Below, piece after piece: positions 1 to 6,935 of a DNA stretch of 8,581 nt. Below the pieces are notes generated by a model. That model worked only from the letters and a program-made list of their open reading frames with translations, searched no databases and was not told the origin of the DNA. A program made the position numbers and the translations under genes. This DNA comes from Zavarzinia sp. (GTDB taxonomy: Bacteria > Pseudomonadota > Alphaproteobacteria > Zavarziniales > Zavarziniaceae), in NCBI GenBank assembly GCA_028694545.1, contig JAQVKV010000057.1, forward strand, positions 1-8,581, in the 5' to 3' direction. Positions within the stretch are counted from its first letter, which is position 1. Every line of letters begins with the position of its first letter.

Positions 1-751
1 CGGCGGCGACGCCCGACGGCGTGCCGGTCGCGATCACGTCGCCCGGATGCAGGGTGGTGAAGGACGTGAGATAGGCGATGATCGCCGGGATCCCGAAGAT
101 CATGTCCGCCGTATTGCCGTGCTGGCGCACGACACCGTCCACCCGCGTGGTCAGCGAAAGGGCATGGGGATCGGGCACTTCGTCCGCCGTCACCAGAAAG
201 GGGCCGAAACCGCCGGTGCCGGGAAAGTTCTTGCCCGGGGTGAATTGCCCCGTGTGGCGCTGGAAATCGCGGACCGAGGCGTCCTGGAAGCAGGCATAGC
301 CCGCGACATGGGCCATGGCATCCGCCTCGCGGACATGGCGGGCCCGCCGCCCGATGATCACCGCCAGCTCGCCCTCGTAATCGAAGGCCCGGGAATTGTT
401 AGGCAGGATCAGGTCGCCGCCCTGGGGCACCAGCGTGTCGGCGAAACGGGTGAAGACGGTCGGCCAGGGCGGCGGTTCCCGTCCCATTTCCTTGGCGTGA
501 TCGGCATAATTGACGCCGATGCACAGGATTTTCTCAGGGTCGGGCACCGGCGGCAGCAGGCGAACCTCGTCGAATCCGAGATCGGGGGAAAGACGCGCGG
601 CCATGACACCGGCCTTGCCCAGATTATTGGCGATGCAATCCTTGATCGTCAGGGCATCGGCCCCGAAGCGGGCGCCGAGGTCGACGATACCCCCGTCCTT
701 GACGGCTCCGAAACCGAGGCGTTGACCATCGAGAAACGAGACGAGCTTCAT
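1..751 (-). CDS. Fumarylacetoacetate hydrolase (FAH) family protein, 3' end cut by window edge
   Basis: The first 250 codons of a leftward gene are visible; the stop lies beyond the left edge. The protein has a short N-terminal domain (MKLVSFLDGQ..., residues 1-65) and then the FAH catalytic fold: CIGVNYADHAKE at 77-88, the metal-binding DYEGE (E126, E128) with D157 in FQDASVRDFQ, TPGKNFPGTGGFGP near 171-184, and GDVIATGTPSGV at 237-248. These are the hallmarks of the 2-hydroxyhepta-2,4-diene-1,7-dioate isomerase/ureidoglycolate lyase-like FAH group. These cytosolic Mg/Mn enzymes cleave or isomerise C-C bonds in 2-oxo acids, often in aromatic catabolism. The substrate cannot be told from sequence, and many such genes are misnamed as specific enzymes. 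About 30 C-terminal residues are probably missing. The start is supported by GGAG six bases before the ATG. It is divergent from the deacetylase gene, with 46 bp between starts. Confidence 0.93.
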   Translation of the reverse strand, partial: MKLVSFLDGQRLGFGAVKDGGIVDLGARFGADALTIKDCIANNLGKAGVMAARLSPDLGFDEVRLLPPVPDPEKILCIGVNYADHAKEMGREPPPWPTVFTRFADTLVPQGGDLILPNNSRAFDYEGELAVIIGRRARHVREADAMAHVAGYACFQDASVRDFQRHTGQFTPGKNFPGTGGFGPFLVTADEVPDPHALSLTTRVDGVVRQHGNTADMIFGIPAIIAYLTSFTTLHPGDVIATGTPSGVAA

Positions 752-797
752 GGTGATCTCCAAAGGACTGCAGTGGGCGGAAGGAAAGCGCATTCCG

Positions 798-1703
798 ATG
801 CCGATCGTCCACCACCAAGCCTATGCCCCGGCCCTGCCCGCCGGCCATCGCTTCCCCATGGGCAAATTCGCCGCACTCTTCGCCCGCTTGCAGGCCGAGG
901 GCCTGGCCCGGCCGGACAATACCTTCGTCCCCGCCCCGATCCCCCGGGACGCCCTGCTGCGCGTCCATGACGCGGCCTATGTCGACGCCGTGCTGGCCAT
1001 GGCGGCGCCGCCGGCGATCGAGCGGCGAATCGGCCTGCCGGTCGACGAGGGCGTGGTGCGCCGCGCCCGTCTCGCCGGCGGCGGCACCCTGCTGACCGCG
1101 AGGCTCGCACTGCGCCACGGCATTGCCTGCAACACGGCGGGCGGCAGCCACCACGCGCGGGCGGAAACGGGAGCGGGCTTCTGCGTCTTCAACGATGTCG
1201 CGGTAGCGATTCGGGCCTTGCAGGCCGAGGAACGCATTGGCCGGGCCCTGATCGTCGACCCGGACGTCCATCAGGGCGACGGCACGGCGGCGATCTTCCG
1301 GGGGGACGCATCCGTCTTCACCCTGTCCGTTCATTGCGGCGAGAATTTCCCGGTGCGCAAGGAAGCGGGCGACCTGGACGTGCCCCTGCCGCGCGGCACG
1401 GGGAACGGCGCCTATCTGGCGGCGCTGGCGCCCGCTCTCGAGGTGGCGCTGGCGGCCGGGCCCTTCGACATCGCCTTCTACAACGCGGGCGTCGACGTCC
1501 ACGCGGACGATCGCCTCGGCCACCTGAGCCTGTGCGATGACGGCATCGCCCGGCGCGACGCCCTGGTGCTGCGCCGGCTGCGCGCGGCGGGGCTGCCTGT
1601 CGCCGGCGTCATCGGCGGCGGCTACATGGACGACGTCGAGGCGCTGGCCGCGCGCCACGCCATCCTGCACCGGACGGCGGCGGCACTGACGGCAGGGACC
1701 TGA
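798..1703 (+). CDS. Histone deacetylase family (zinc-dependent deacetylase/amidohydrolase)
   Basis: Encodes 301 aa with the arginase/deacetylase fold, close to the usual length of bacterial single-domain members. Seen in sequence: the paired active-site histidines H118-H119 in GGSHHARAETGAGFC; the zinc ligands D156 and H158 in VDPDVHQGDGT and D233 in YNAGVDVHADDRLG; and the transition-state tyrosine Y276 in IGGGYMDD. All catalytic residues are therefore present and the enzyme should be active. Family members remove acetyl groups from lysines, acetylpolyamines or small amides; bacterial relatives include AcuC and acetylpolyamine amidohydrolases, and the substrate here is unknown. I chose the ATG at 798 (MPIVHHQAYAPALP) because the conserved N-terminus begins there and a purine-rich GGAAGGAAAG precedes it. 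The upstream in-frame ATG at 750 would add 16 non-conserved residues and overlap the start of the FAH gene. The gene converges on gpt with abutting stop codons. Confidence 0.93.
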   Translation: MPIVHHQAYAPALPAGHRFPMGKFAALFARLQAEGLARPDNTFVPAPIPRDALLRVHDAAYVDAVLAMAAPPAIERRIGLPVDEGVVRRARLAGGGTLLTARLALRHGIACNTAGGSHHARAETGAGFCVFNDVAVAIRALQAEERIGRALIVDPDVHQGDGTAAIFRGDASVFTLSVHCGENFPVRKEAGDLDVPLPRGTGNGAYLAALAPALEVALAAGPFDIAFYNAGVDVHADDRLGHLSLCDDGIARRDALVLRRLRAAGLPVAGVIGGGYMDDVEALAARHAILHRTAAALTAGT

Positions 1704-2204
1704 TCAACCGGCGATGGGCGGCTGGAACGAGAGTCCCATGTCCCAGGGAAAATAGATCCAGGTGTCCTGGCTGACCTCGGTCACGAAGGTATCGACCAGA
1801 GGGCGGCCCATGGGCTTGGCGTAAACGGTGGCGAAATGGGCCTTGGGCAACATGTCGCGGACGATTCGCGCCGTCTTCCCGGTATCGACCAGATCGTCGA
1901 TCAGCAGGATCTCGCTGCCGCCGTCGGCCGCCAGCGCGGCGACTTCAGGCGAAACGCCTTTCATCACCAGGGGCGCGCCCTGTTCCTTGTAGTCGTGGTA
2001 GGAGGCGATGCAGATCGTGTCGATCAGGCGGATGTTCAGTTCGCGGGCGACGATCAGCGCCGGCACCAGGCCACCGCGCGTGATGCAGGCGATCGCCTTG
2101 AACGTCCGCTCGCCCCCGGTCAGGCGCCAGGTGAGCGCGCGGGCATCGCGATGGAACTGTTCCCAGGAAACCGGAAAGGCCTTCTGGCTGGACGGTTCGG
2201 ACAT
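1704..2204 (-). CDS. gpt: Xanthine (guanine) phosphoribosyltransferase
   Basis: Encodes 166 aa, slightly longer than the E. coli enzyme (152 aa). It transfers phosphoribose from PRPP to xanthine, guanine or hypoxanthine in cytosolic purine salvage. Visible features: ITRGGLVPA (41-49), which supplies the PRPP loop; [17 protein letters not shown] (53-69); the diagnostic PRPP/ribose-phosphate motif [13 protein letters not shown] (99-111); [21 protein letters not shown] (120-140); and the purine-site segment [12 protein letters not shown] (146-157). This layout closely follows E. coli Gpt, so the assignment is strong. Three in-frame ATGs exist at 2225, 2213 and 2204. The one at 2204 (MSEPSSQ) is preferred because GGGGGA at 2213-2218 sits eight bases upstream; for the ATG at 2213 the G-run would be adjacent to the start. 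The gene lies on the same strand as and just downstream of tRNA-Ala, with a hairpin in between. Confidence 0.95.
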   Translation of the reverse strand: MSEPSSQKAFPVSWEQFHRDARALTWRLTGGERTFKAIACITRGGLVPALIVARELNIRLIDTICIASYHDYKEQGAPLVMKGVSPEVAALAADGGSEILLIDDLVDTGKTARIVRDMLPKAHFATVYAKPMGRPLVDTFVTEVSQDTWIYFPWDMGLSFQPPIAG

Positions 2205-2212
2205 GGTTCGCA

Positions 2213-2218
2213 TCCCCC
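2213..2218 (-). promoter_or_regulatory. Ribosome binding site deciding the gpt start
   Basis: GGGGGA on the minus strand, eight bases before the ATG at 2204. It overlaps the alternative ATG at 2213, so it argues for the shorter 166-aa product. Confidence 0.6.
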
Positions 2219-2226
2219 AATGCAAG

Positions 2227-2252
2227 AAGGGCGACCCTTGCGGGTCGCCCTT
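2227..2252 (-). terminator. GNRA-capped hairpin after tRNA-Ala, terminator or gpt leader structure
   Basis: A perfect 11-bp inverted repeat, AAGGGCGACCC and GGGTCGCCCTT, surrounds a 4-base loop. Read on the minus strand the loop is GCAA, a GNRA tetraloop closed by C-G, which makes a very stable RNA hairpin and suggests the minus strand is the transcribed one. It is followed there by CTTCTTGCATT, a poor but T-containing tract. It starts 19 nt after the encoded CCA of tRNA-Ala, so the simplest reading is the tRNA terminator. It also ends 22 nt before the gpt start and could act as a partial terminator or attenuator. On the plus strand it is followed by TTCCTT. Confidence 0.7.
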
Positions 2253-2271
2253 TCCTTGTGCATCAGACGGT

Positions 2272-2347
<76 letters not shown>

Positions 2348-2416
2348 AAGCCGTCTAACCCGCTGATTCTGCTACCATTTTGCTTTCGCTTGGCAGCGTC
2401 CCCTGCGGAGCGCGGA

Positions 2417-2444
2417 CATTATGAGCAGTCCGCGATCCGGTCAA
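2417..2444 (-). promoter_or_regulatory. Candidate promoter for tRNA-Ala
   Basis: On the minus strand, TTGACC (2439-2444) resembles a sigma-70 -35 box, and ATAATG (2417-2422) lies 16 bp downstream as a -10 candidate; one base further on, CATAAT would give 15-bp spacing. The predicted transcription start would leave a leader of about 60 nt before the tRNA. A 7-bp inverted repeat CGCGGAC/GTCCGCG (2411-2417 and 2428-2434) with a 10-bp spacer overlaps the -10 box and spacer. It might be an operator or chance. The position just inside the gap after the FYDLN_acid stop supports the tRNA as target. Confidence 0.5.
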
Positions 2445-2452
2445 GAGCTTTT

Positions 2453-2947
2453 TTAGCGGTCCTTTTCGTCGTCGTCGAGATTGATATCCGCGTCGACCAC
2501 GTCCTCGAGATCCTCGTCATCGAGGTCGTCGTCGGCATCGAGCAGAGTGTCCTCCTCGTCATCGCCTTCGACGGCATCATCCACGTCGATGTCGTCGCCA
2601 TCGTCGTCCTCCCCGTCGTCGGAGGCATCGGCGATGAGGTCTTCTTCGCCGCCGTCCAGTTCCGCGATGCCGACGTCGTCGTCCTCGTCGTCACCGTCTT
2701 CGGCGTCCCTGTCCTCGTCCTCGATCTCGTCGTCATCAAGGACGCCAACGGCGATGGCTGTCGCGGCGGCGGCAGTCTTCACCTTGGCCGCCTTGGTGTC
2801 GGGACGAGCCCGGCGGATCTTCAGTGCCGCTTCTGGTTCAAAGACGGCTTCGCATTTCGGGCACACGATGGGATCGCGGCCCATGTCGTAGAAGCGAGCG
2901 CCGCAGGACAGGCACTGACGCTTCACGCCCCATTCCGGTTTGGCCAA
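2453..2947 (-). CDS. FYDLN_acid family protein (zinc ribbon plus acidic tail), function unknown
   Basis: Encodes 164 aa read from a TTG start. Residues 1-35 form a zinc-ribbon-like module, MAKPEWGVKRQCLSCGARFY with C12 and C15, then C29 and C32 in IVCPKC; the family signature is FYDLN, here FYDMG (19-23). A short basic/Ala-rich linker (about 43-70) follows, then an extremely acidic tail (71-164) in which I count 57 Asp/Glu among 94 residues. This matches the FYDLN_acid/TIGR02300 family, whose members are small cytosolic proteins without assigned function; a nucleic-acid-mimic or protein-binding role is only conjecture. The TTG start is chosen because homologues start MAKPE, GGAG lies seven bases upstream, and no ATG or GTG fits nearby. 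The open frame continues upstream through antisense aroA, but that is GC-rich shadow. The gene is divergent from aroA and upstream of tRNA-Ala. Confidence 0.9.
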   Translation of the reverse strand: MAKPEWGVKRQCLSCGARFYDMGRDPIVCPKCEAVFEPEAALKIRRARPDTKAAKVKTAAAATAIAVGVLDDDEIEDEDRDAEDGDDEDDDVGIAELDGGEEDLIADASDDGEDDDGDDIDVDDAVEGDDEEDTLLDADDDLDDEDLEDVVDADINLDDDEKDR

Positions 2948-2954
2948 GGTCGTT

Positions 2955-2958
2955 CTCC
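2955..2958 (-). promoter_or_regulatory. Ribosome binding site supporting a TTG start
   Basis: GGAG on the minus strand, seven bases upstream of the TTG at 2947. It gives direct support for the non-ATG start of the FYDLN_acid gene. Confidence 0.65.
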
Positions 2959-2988
2959 ACGCGAAAATCAGGGCGTCGCTTTGCCATG

Positions 2989-3034
2989 AAGTGCACGGTC
3001 TGTCAAAGCGATTGGCGACGTGGTAAGTGCACGG
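2989..3034. repeat. Direct repeat in the divergent aroA/FYDLN promoter region
   Basis: The 10-mer AAGTGCACGG occurs at 2989-2998 and 3025-3034, 36 bp apart, each followed by a related stretch (TCTGTCAA and CTTGTCGA). The core GTGCAC is palindromic. On the minus strand a perfect TTGACA (3001-3006) is a possible -35 for the FYDLN_acid gene, but no convincing -10 lies 15-18 bp beyond it. The first copy falls in the spacer. On the plus strand TTGCCA (2981-2986) could be an aroA -35, again without a clear -10. These could be operator sites or chance. Confidence 0.4.
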
Positions 3035-3064
3035 CTTGTCGATTCCGGACCCAGAGACCCTCAC

Positions 3065-4378
3065 GTGCCTGCCCGAAGTGCCCAAACCAGCCCCGCCCTC
3101 GCCGGCAAAGTCACTGTACCCGGCGACAAGTCGATTTCCCACCGCGCACTGATTCTCGGCGGCGTCGCCGTGGGCCGGACCGAGGTGACGGGCCTGCTCG
3201 AGGGCGACGACGTGATGCATACGGCCGAGTGCATGCGCCGCCTGGGCGCCACCGTCACCCGCCTGGGCCCCGGCCACTGGCAGGTCGACGGCGTCGGCGT
3301 CGGCGGCCTGATCGAACCGGCGGACATTCTCGACATGGGCAATTCGGGCACCGGCGCCCGGCTGCTCATGGGCCTTGTCGCCGGCCACCCGATCACGGCG
3401 ATCTTCACGGGCGACGCCTCGCTGAACCGCCGCCCCATGGCCCGGGTCACCGATCCGTTGTCGCGCATGGGCGCGCGCTTCGTCGGCCGGGCCGGGGGCA
3501 GGTTGCCGCTGGCCGTGGTCGGCGCGCGGGCGCCGATGCCGATCGAATACCGTCTGCCCGTCGCCTCGGCCCAGGTGAAGTCGGCGATCCTGCTGGCCGG
3601 CCTGTGCGCGCCGGGCGAGACCACGGTGATCGAGCCCGAGCCGACGCGGGATCATTCCGAACGCCTGCTCGGCCATTTCGGCGCGGAAGTCCGTATCGTC
3701 GATTCGGCCGACGGCAGCCGCCGCGTCACCCTGCGCGGCCAGCCGGAACTGGTCGCCGCGCCGGTCGTCGTGCCGGGCGATCCGTCCTCCGCCGCCTTCC
3801 CCGTCGTCGCCGCGCTGATCGTCCCCGGCTCCGACATCGTGGTGGAGAACGTCGGCCTCAATCCCTTGCGCGCCGGCCTGTTCGACACGCTCATCGAGAT
3901 GGGCGCGGACATCACCTATCTGAACCGACGCGTCGAAGGCGGCGAGCCGGTCGCGGACCTGCGCGTGCGCCATTCCGCCCTGAAGGGTATCGATGTGCCG
4001 GCGGCCCGCGCCCCGTCCATGATCGACGAATATCCGATCCTCGCCGTCGCCGCCGCCTTCGCCGAGGGCAAGACGCGCATGAACGGTCTTGCCGAATTGC
4101 GGGTCAAGGAAAGCGATCGCCTGGCCGCCGTCTCCGCCGGCCTTGCTGCCAATGGCGTGTCTCACGAGGCCGGGCCGGACTTCCTGGTGGTGCACGGTGG
4201 CAAGGTCACGGGGGGCGGTACGGTCGCAACCCATATGGACCACCGCATCGCCATGTCCTTCCTCGTCATGGGGCTTGCCGCCGAAACGCCGGTGACGGTC
4301 GATGACGACCACATGATCGACACTTCCTTCCCCGGTTTCGCGCCCATGATGGCCGGCCTCGGGGCCCGGATCGGATGA
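3065..4378 (+). CDS. aroA: 3-phosphoshikimate 1-carboxyvinyltransferase (EPSP synthase), class II
   Basis: Encodes 437 aa. It joins PEP and shikimate-3-phosphate to form EPSP in the cytosolic shikimate pathway. Seen: GDKSISHRA (20-28), [15 protein letters not shown] (90-104), [13 protein letters not shown] (168-180), TRDHSERLL (194-202), [18 protein letters not shown] (318-335) with catalytic D321, RVKESDR (346-352) with E349, and DHRIAMSF (392-399). It aligns end to end with the Agrobacterium CP4-type class II enzyme; the class II motifs R-x-H-S/T-E, GDKS/T and SAQxK are present, while NxTR is NPLR (266-269). Gly95 occupies the place of CP4 Ala100, so CP4-type glyphosate insensitivity is not expected. 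The start is uncertain: GTG 3065 gives [14 protein letters not shown] with a weak AGAGA seven bases upstream, while GTG 3020 would add 15 residues and place one promoter-region repeat in the gene. There is no ATG nearby. The stop overlaps the cmk start. Confidence 0.96.
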   Translation: MPARSAQTSPALAGKVTVPGDKSISHRALILGGVAVGRTEVTGLLEGDDVMHTAECMRRLGATVTRLGPGHWQVDGVGVGGLIEPADILDMGNSGTGARLLMGLVAGHPITAIFTGDASLNRRPMARVTDPLSRMGARFVGRAGGRLPLAVVGARAPMPIEYRLPVASAQVKSAILLAGLCAPGETTVIEPEPTRDHSERLLGHFGAEVRIVDSADGSRRVTLRGQPELVAAPVVVPGDPSSAAFPVVAALIVPGSDIVVENVGLNPLRAGLFDTLIEMGADITYLNRRVEGGEPVADLRVRHSALKGIDVPAARAPSMIDEYPILAVAAAFAEGKTRMNGLAELRVKESDRLAAVSAGLAANGVSHEAGPDFLVVHGGKVTGGGTVATHMDHRIAMSFLVMGLAAETPVTVDDDHMIDTSFPGFAPMMAGLGARIG

Positions 4379-5028
4379 GCGCCTTCGTCGTCGCCATCGA
4401 TGGCCCGGCTGCGGCCGGCAAGGGCACCCTGGCACGTCGTCTGGCCGAAGAGTTCGGCTTCGCCTATCTCGACACCGGTTCGCTCTATCGCGCCGTCGCC
4501 CTCGACCTGATCCGGTCCGGCCACCGCACGCCGAGCGAGAACGAGGCCGCGATGGCGGCCCTCGACCTTGATCAGGATCTGCTGTTCTCGCCCGATCTCC
4601 GGCGCGAGGAGACGGGCAATCTGGCCAGCGTGGTCGCCGCCATGCCGGCGGTGCGCGCCGCCCTCGACCATTTCCAGCGCCGCTTCGCCGCCAATCCGCC
4701 CCATGGAGCGCCCGGCGCCGTGCTGGACGGCCGCGACATCGGGACCGTCATATGCCCGGACGCCCCGGTAAAACTGTTCCTGACGGCCAGCGTGGAGGCC
4801 CGCGCGCGGCGCCGCTTCCTCGAACTGCAAACCAAGGGCGAGGTCCCCGACCTCGGGCGCATCTCGACCGAGATCCGCGAGCGCGACGAACGCGACGCCG
4901 GCCGCGCCACGGCCCCCCTGAAGCCCGCCGCCGATGCCCACTTGCTGGACACGTCGAATTTGGCTATTGAAGAGGTCTTCGCGAAGGCGAAGGCCATCAT
5001 TGAGACGGCGCGGCAGACGCGGGCCTGA
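4375..5028 (+). CDS. cmk: Cytidylate kinase
   Basis: Encodes 217 aa, a normal length for the short Cmk type. It phosphorylates CMP and dCMP with ATP, feeding pyrimidine nucleotides to RNA, DNA and phospholipid synthesis. Seen: the P-loop GPAAAGKGT (10-18), the substrate-site [11 protein letters not shown] (33-43), [19 protein letters not shown] (118-136), the lid with [18 protein letters not shown] (168-185), and [11 protein letters not shown] (191-201). The ATG overlaps the aroA stop as ATGA, indicating translational coupling in one transcript. The aroA-cmk-rpsA order is conserved across many proteobacteria and supports the call. Confidence 0.97.
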   Translation: MSAFVVAIDGPAAAGKGTLARRLAEEFGFAYLDTGSLYRAVALDLIRSGHRTPSENEAAMAALDLDQDLLFSPDLRREETGNLASVVAAMPAVRAALDHFQRRFAANPPHGAPGAVLDGRDIGTVICPDAPVKLFLTASVEARARRRFLELQTKGEVPDLGRISTEIRERDERDAGRATAPLKPAADAHLLDTSNLAIEEVFAKAKAIIETARQTRA

Positions 5029-5039
5029 AGGGCCATGCG

Positions 5040-5127
5040 TTTCCCGTGCCTTTTGTCATGCGCGCCCCCACAAGGGAGAAACCTTTCCACGGGAAGGATC
5101 GGGGGAAGACCGCCGGAGACAACCGGC
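5040..5127 (+). promoter_or_regulatory. Possible structured leader between cmk and rpsA
   Basis: The 132-bp gap before rpsA can fold in several ways. TTCCCGTG (5041-5048) is the exact complement of CACGGGAA (5088-5095) and could enclose CTTTTGT/ACAAGGG (5050-5056 with 5070-5076, two G-U pairs). The right arm of the outer stem can instead pair locally with CCTTTC (5082-5087), so the two folds exclude each other. A further small hairpin, GCCGG-AGACAA-CCGGC, lies at 5112-5127. Several GGA triplets are present. I see no clear sigma-70 promoter here. Structure and function are inference only. Confidence 0.35.
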
Positions 5128-5160
5128 CGGCCTGGTAAGTGATTTAGGAGAAAACTGGTA

Positions 5161-6861
5161 ATGACCGAATTCAAAGAGAATTTCGCAGACCTGCTCGAGG
5201 AAACCTTCGGCACGGCCAACAGCCTCGAAGGTAGCGTGATCGAAGGTCGCGTTGTCTCGATCGAGAATGACTTCGCGGTGATCGACGTCGGCCTGAAGGC
5301 CGAGGGTCGCGTTGCCCTCAAGGAATTCGCCCCTCCCGGCCAGAAGGCCGAGCTGAAGCCGGGCGATATCGTCGAGGTCTATCTCGAGCGCATGGAAAAC
5401 GCGATGGGCGAAGCGGTGATCAGCCGCGAGAAGGCCCGCCGCGAGGAAGCCTGGACCATTCTGGAACGTGCGTTCGAGAAGGGTCAGCGCGTCGAAGGCG
5501 TGATCTTCGGCCGCGTGAAGGGTGGCTTCACCGTCGATCTTTCGGGCGCCGTCGCCTTCCTGCCCGGTTCGCAGGTCGACGTTCGCCCCGTGCGTGACAT
5601 CACGCCCCTGATGGGCGTGCCGCAGCCCTTCCAGATCCTGAAGATGGACCGCCGCCGCGGCAATATCGTCGTGTCGCGCCGCGCCGTCCTGGAAGAAACC
5701 CGCGCCGAAGCCCGGTCGGAACTGGTCGCCAACCTGAAGGAAGGCCAGATCCTCGAGGGCGTCGTGAAGAACATCACCGATTACGGTGCGTTCGTCGACC
5801 TCGGCGGCGTCGATGGCCTGCTGCACGTCACCGACATCGCGTGGCGCCGCGTCAACCATCCGTCGGAAGCGCTGACGATCGGCCAGACCGTGAAGGTCCA
5901 GGTCATCCGCGTGAACCCGGAAACCCAGCGCATCTCGCTCGGCATGAAGCAGCTTCTGGCCGATCCGTGGGACGGTGTCGCCGCGAAGTATCCGATGGGC
6001 GTGAAGTTCCTCGGCCGCGTGACCAACATCACCGACTACGGCGCCTTCGTGGAGCTGGAGCCGGGTGTCGAAGGTCTGGTTCACGTCTCCGAAATGAGCT
6101 GGACCAAGAAGAACGTCCACCCGGGCAAGATCGTCTCCACCTCGCAGGAAGTGGAAGTGATGGTGCTCGAGGTCGACGCCAACAAGCGCCGCATCTCGCT
6201 CGGCCTGAAGCAGTGCCTGGAGAACCCGTGGTCGGCCTTCGCCGCCATGCATCCCCAGAACACCGAGATCGAGGGCGAGGTCAAGAACATCACCGAATTC
6301 GGTCTGTTCATCGGCCTGGACGGCGGCGTGGACGGTATGGTCCACCTCTCCGACCTCGACTGGAACCGTCCTGGCGAACAGGCGATCCAGGACTACAAGA
6401 AGGGCGACATGGTGCGTGCCGTCGTTCTCGACGTCGACGTCGAGAAGGAACGCATCTCGCTCGGCGTGAAGCAGCTTGCCCGTGACCCGCTGGCCAACAA
6501 CAACGAAGTCCGCAAGGGCTCCGTCGTGACCGGCACCGTCGTCGAAGTGAACGACGGCGGCGTCGAGGTCGAAGTGGGCGAAGAAGGCGTGCGCGGCTTC
6601 ATCCGCCGCGCCGACCTCGCCCGCGACCGTCAGGACCAGCGCCCCGAGCGCTTCGCCGTGGGCGACAAGATCGACGCCAAGATCACCAACGTCGATCGCG
6701 CCACCCGCAAGCTCTCGCTCTCCATCAAGGCGCGAGAGATCGAGGAAGAGAAGGAAGCGGTCGCCCAGTACGGCTCGTCCGACTCGGGCGCTTCCCTCGG
6801 CGACATCCTCGGCGCGGCCATGTCCAAGGCCCGCGCCAAGGCGGAAGCCGACGAGGAGTAA
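5161..6861 (+). CDS. rpsA: 30S ribosomal protein S1
   Basis: Encodes 566 aa with six S1/OB-fold repeats, at about 23-89, 108-175, 203-270, 288-358, 376-446 and 461-530. Repeats 3-5 show the classic pattern, with NITDYGAFVDLGGVDGLLHV (204-223) and RISLGMKQ-type ends (267-274, 354-361, 441-448); repeats 1 and 2 are more diverged, as expected for the ribosome-binding end. An acidic/coiled tail (533-566) follows. S1 holds mRNA on the 30S subunit near the anti-SD and unfolds leaders, letting weak-SD messages be translated. The start is well placed: AGGAG at 5146-5150, ten bases before the ATG. Codon use is strongly biased (GTC, CTC/CTG, AAG), as in highly expressed genes. It follows cmk after 132 bp and ends in a strong terminator; no ihfB gene follows, unlike many proteobacteria. 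Confidence 0.98.
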   Translation: MTEFKENFADLLEETFGTANSLEGSVIEGRVVSIENDFAVIDVGLKAEGRVALKEFAPPGQKAELKPGDIVEVYLERMENAMGEAVISREKARREEAWTILERAFEKGQRVEGVIFGRVKGGFTVDLSGAVAFLPGSQVDVRPVRDITPLMGVPQPFQILKMDRRRGNIVVSRRAVLEETRAEARSELVANLKEGQILEGVVKNITDYGAFVDLGGVDGLLHVTDIAWRRVNHPSEALTIGQTVKVQVIRVNPETQRISLGMKQLLADPWDGVAAKYPMGVKFLGRVTNITDYGAFVELEPGVEGLVHVSEMSWTKKNVHPGKIVSTSQEVEVMVLEVDANKRRISLGLKQCLENPWSAFAAMHPQNTEIEGEVKNITEFGLFIGLDGGVDGMVHLSDLDWNRPGEQAIQDYKKGDMVRAVVLDVDVEKERISLGVKQLARDPLANNNEVRKGSVVTGTVVEVNDGGVEVEVGEEGVRGFIRRADLARDRQDQRPERFAVGDKIDAKITNVDRATRKLSLSIKAREIEEEKEAVAQYGSSDSGASLGDILGAAMSKARAKAEADEE

Positions 6862-6897
6862 TCCTCGCGACATCTTTCGCCCCAGGGCGGAAAGACA

Positions 6898-6935
6898 CGG
6901 GGCGCGCCAGCGATGGCGCGCCCCGATTGTTTTTG
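6898..6935 (+). terminator. Rho-independent terminator of rpsA
   Basis: A perfect 12-bp stem, CGGGGCGCGCCA/TGGCGCGCCCCG, with a GCGA (GNRA) tetraloop at 6910-6913, is followed by ATTGTTTTT. It begins 36 bp after the rpsA stop. A second, imperfect hairpin built on CTTTC...GAAAG (6874-6894, one bulge) precedes it. Confidence 0.92.

Noticed and set aside
624..1670. 348-aa minus-strand frame opposite the deacetylase
   Set aside because: The deacetylase strand has all catalytic motifs; this frame is Arg/Gln/Asp shadow with no family resemblance.
2481..2750. Ser-rich and Val-rich plus-strand frames with apparent repeats
   Set aside because: They are complements of the Asp/Glu codon runs in the FYDLN_acid tail; the repetitiveness comes from GAC/GAT/GAG codons, not a tandem repeat element.
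3020..3064. Longer aroA start at GTG 3020
   Set aside because: It cannot be excluded, but there is no SD, the added 15 residues look non-conserved, and it would place a promoter-region repeat inside the gene.
2986..3120. Cys-rich start [10 protein letters not shown]...CTAC in the plus strand before aroA
   Set aside because: The CxxC pattern is partly produced by the direct repeat, there is no SD, and the frame runs on as an out-of-frame Arg/Pro-rich shadow inside aroA.
2948..4435. Upstream extension of the FYDLN_acid frame to 660 aa, antisense to aroA
   Set aside because: The extension is His/Arg/Gly-rich shadow translation of aroA and cmk; homologues start at MAKPE, and a good SD marks the TTG at 2947.
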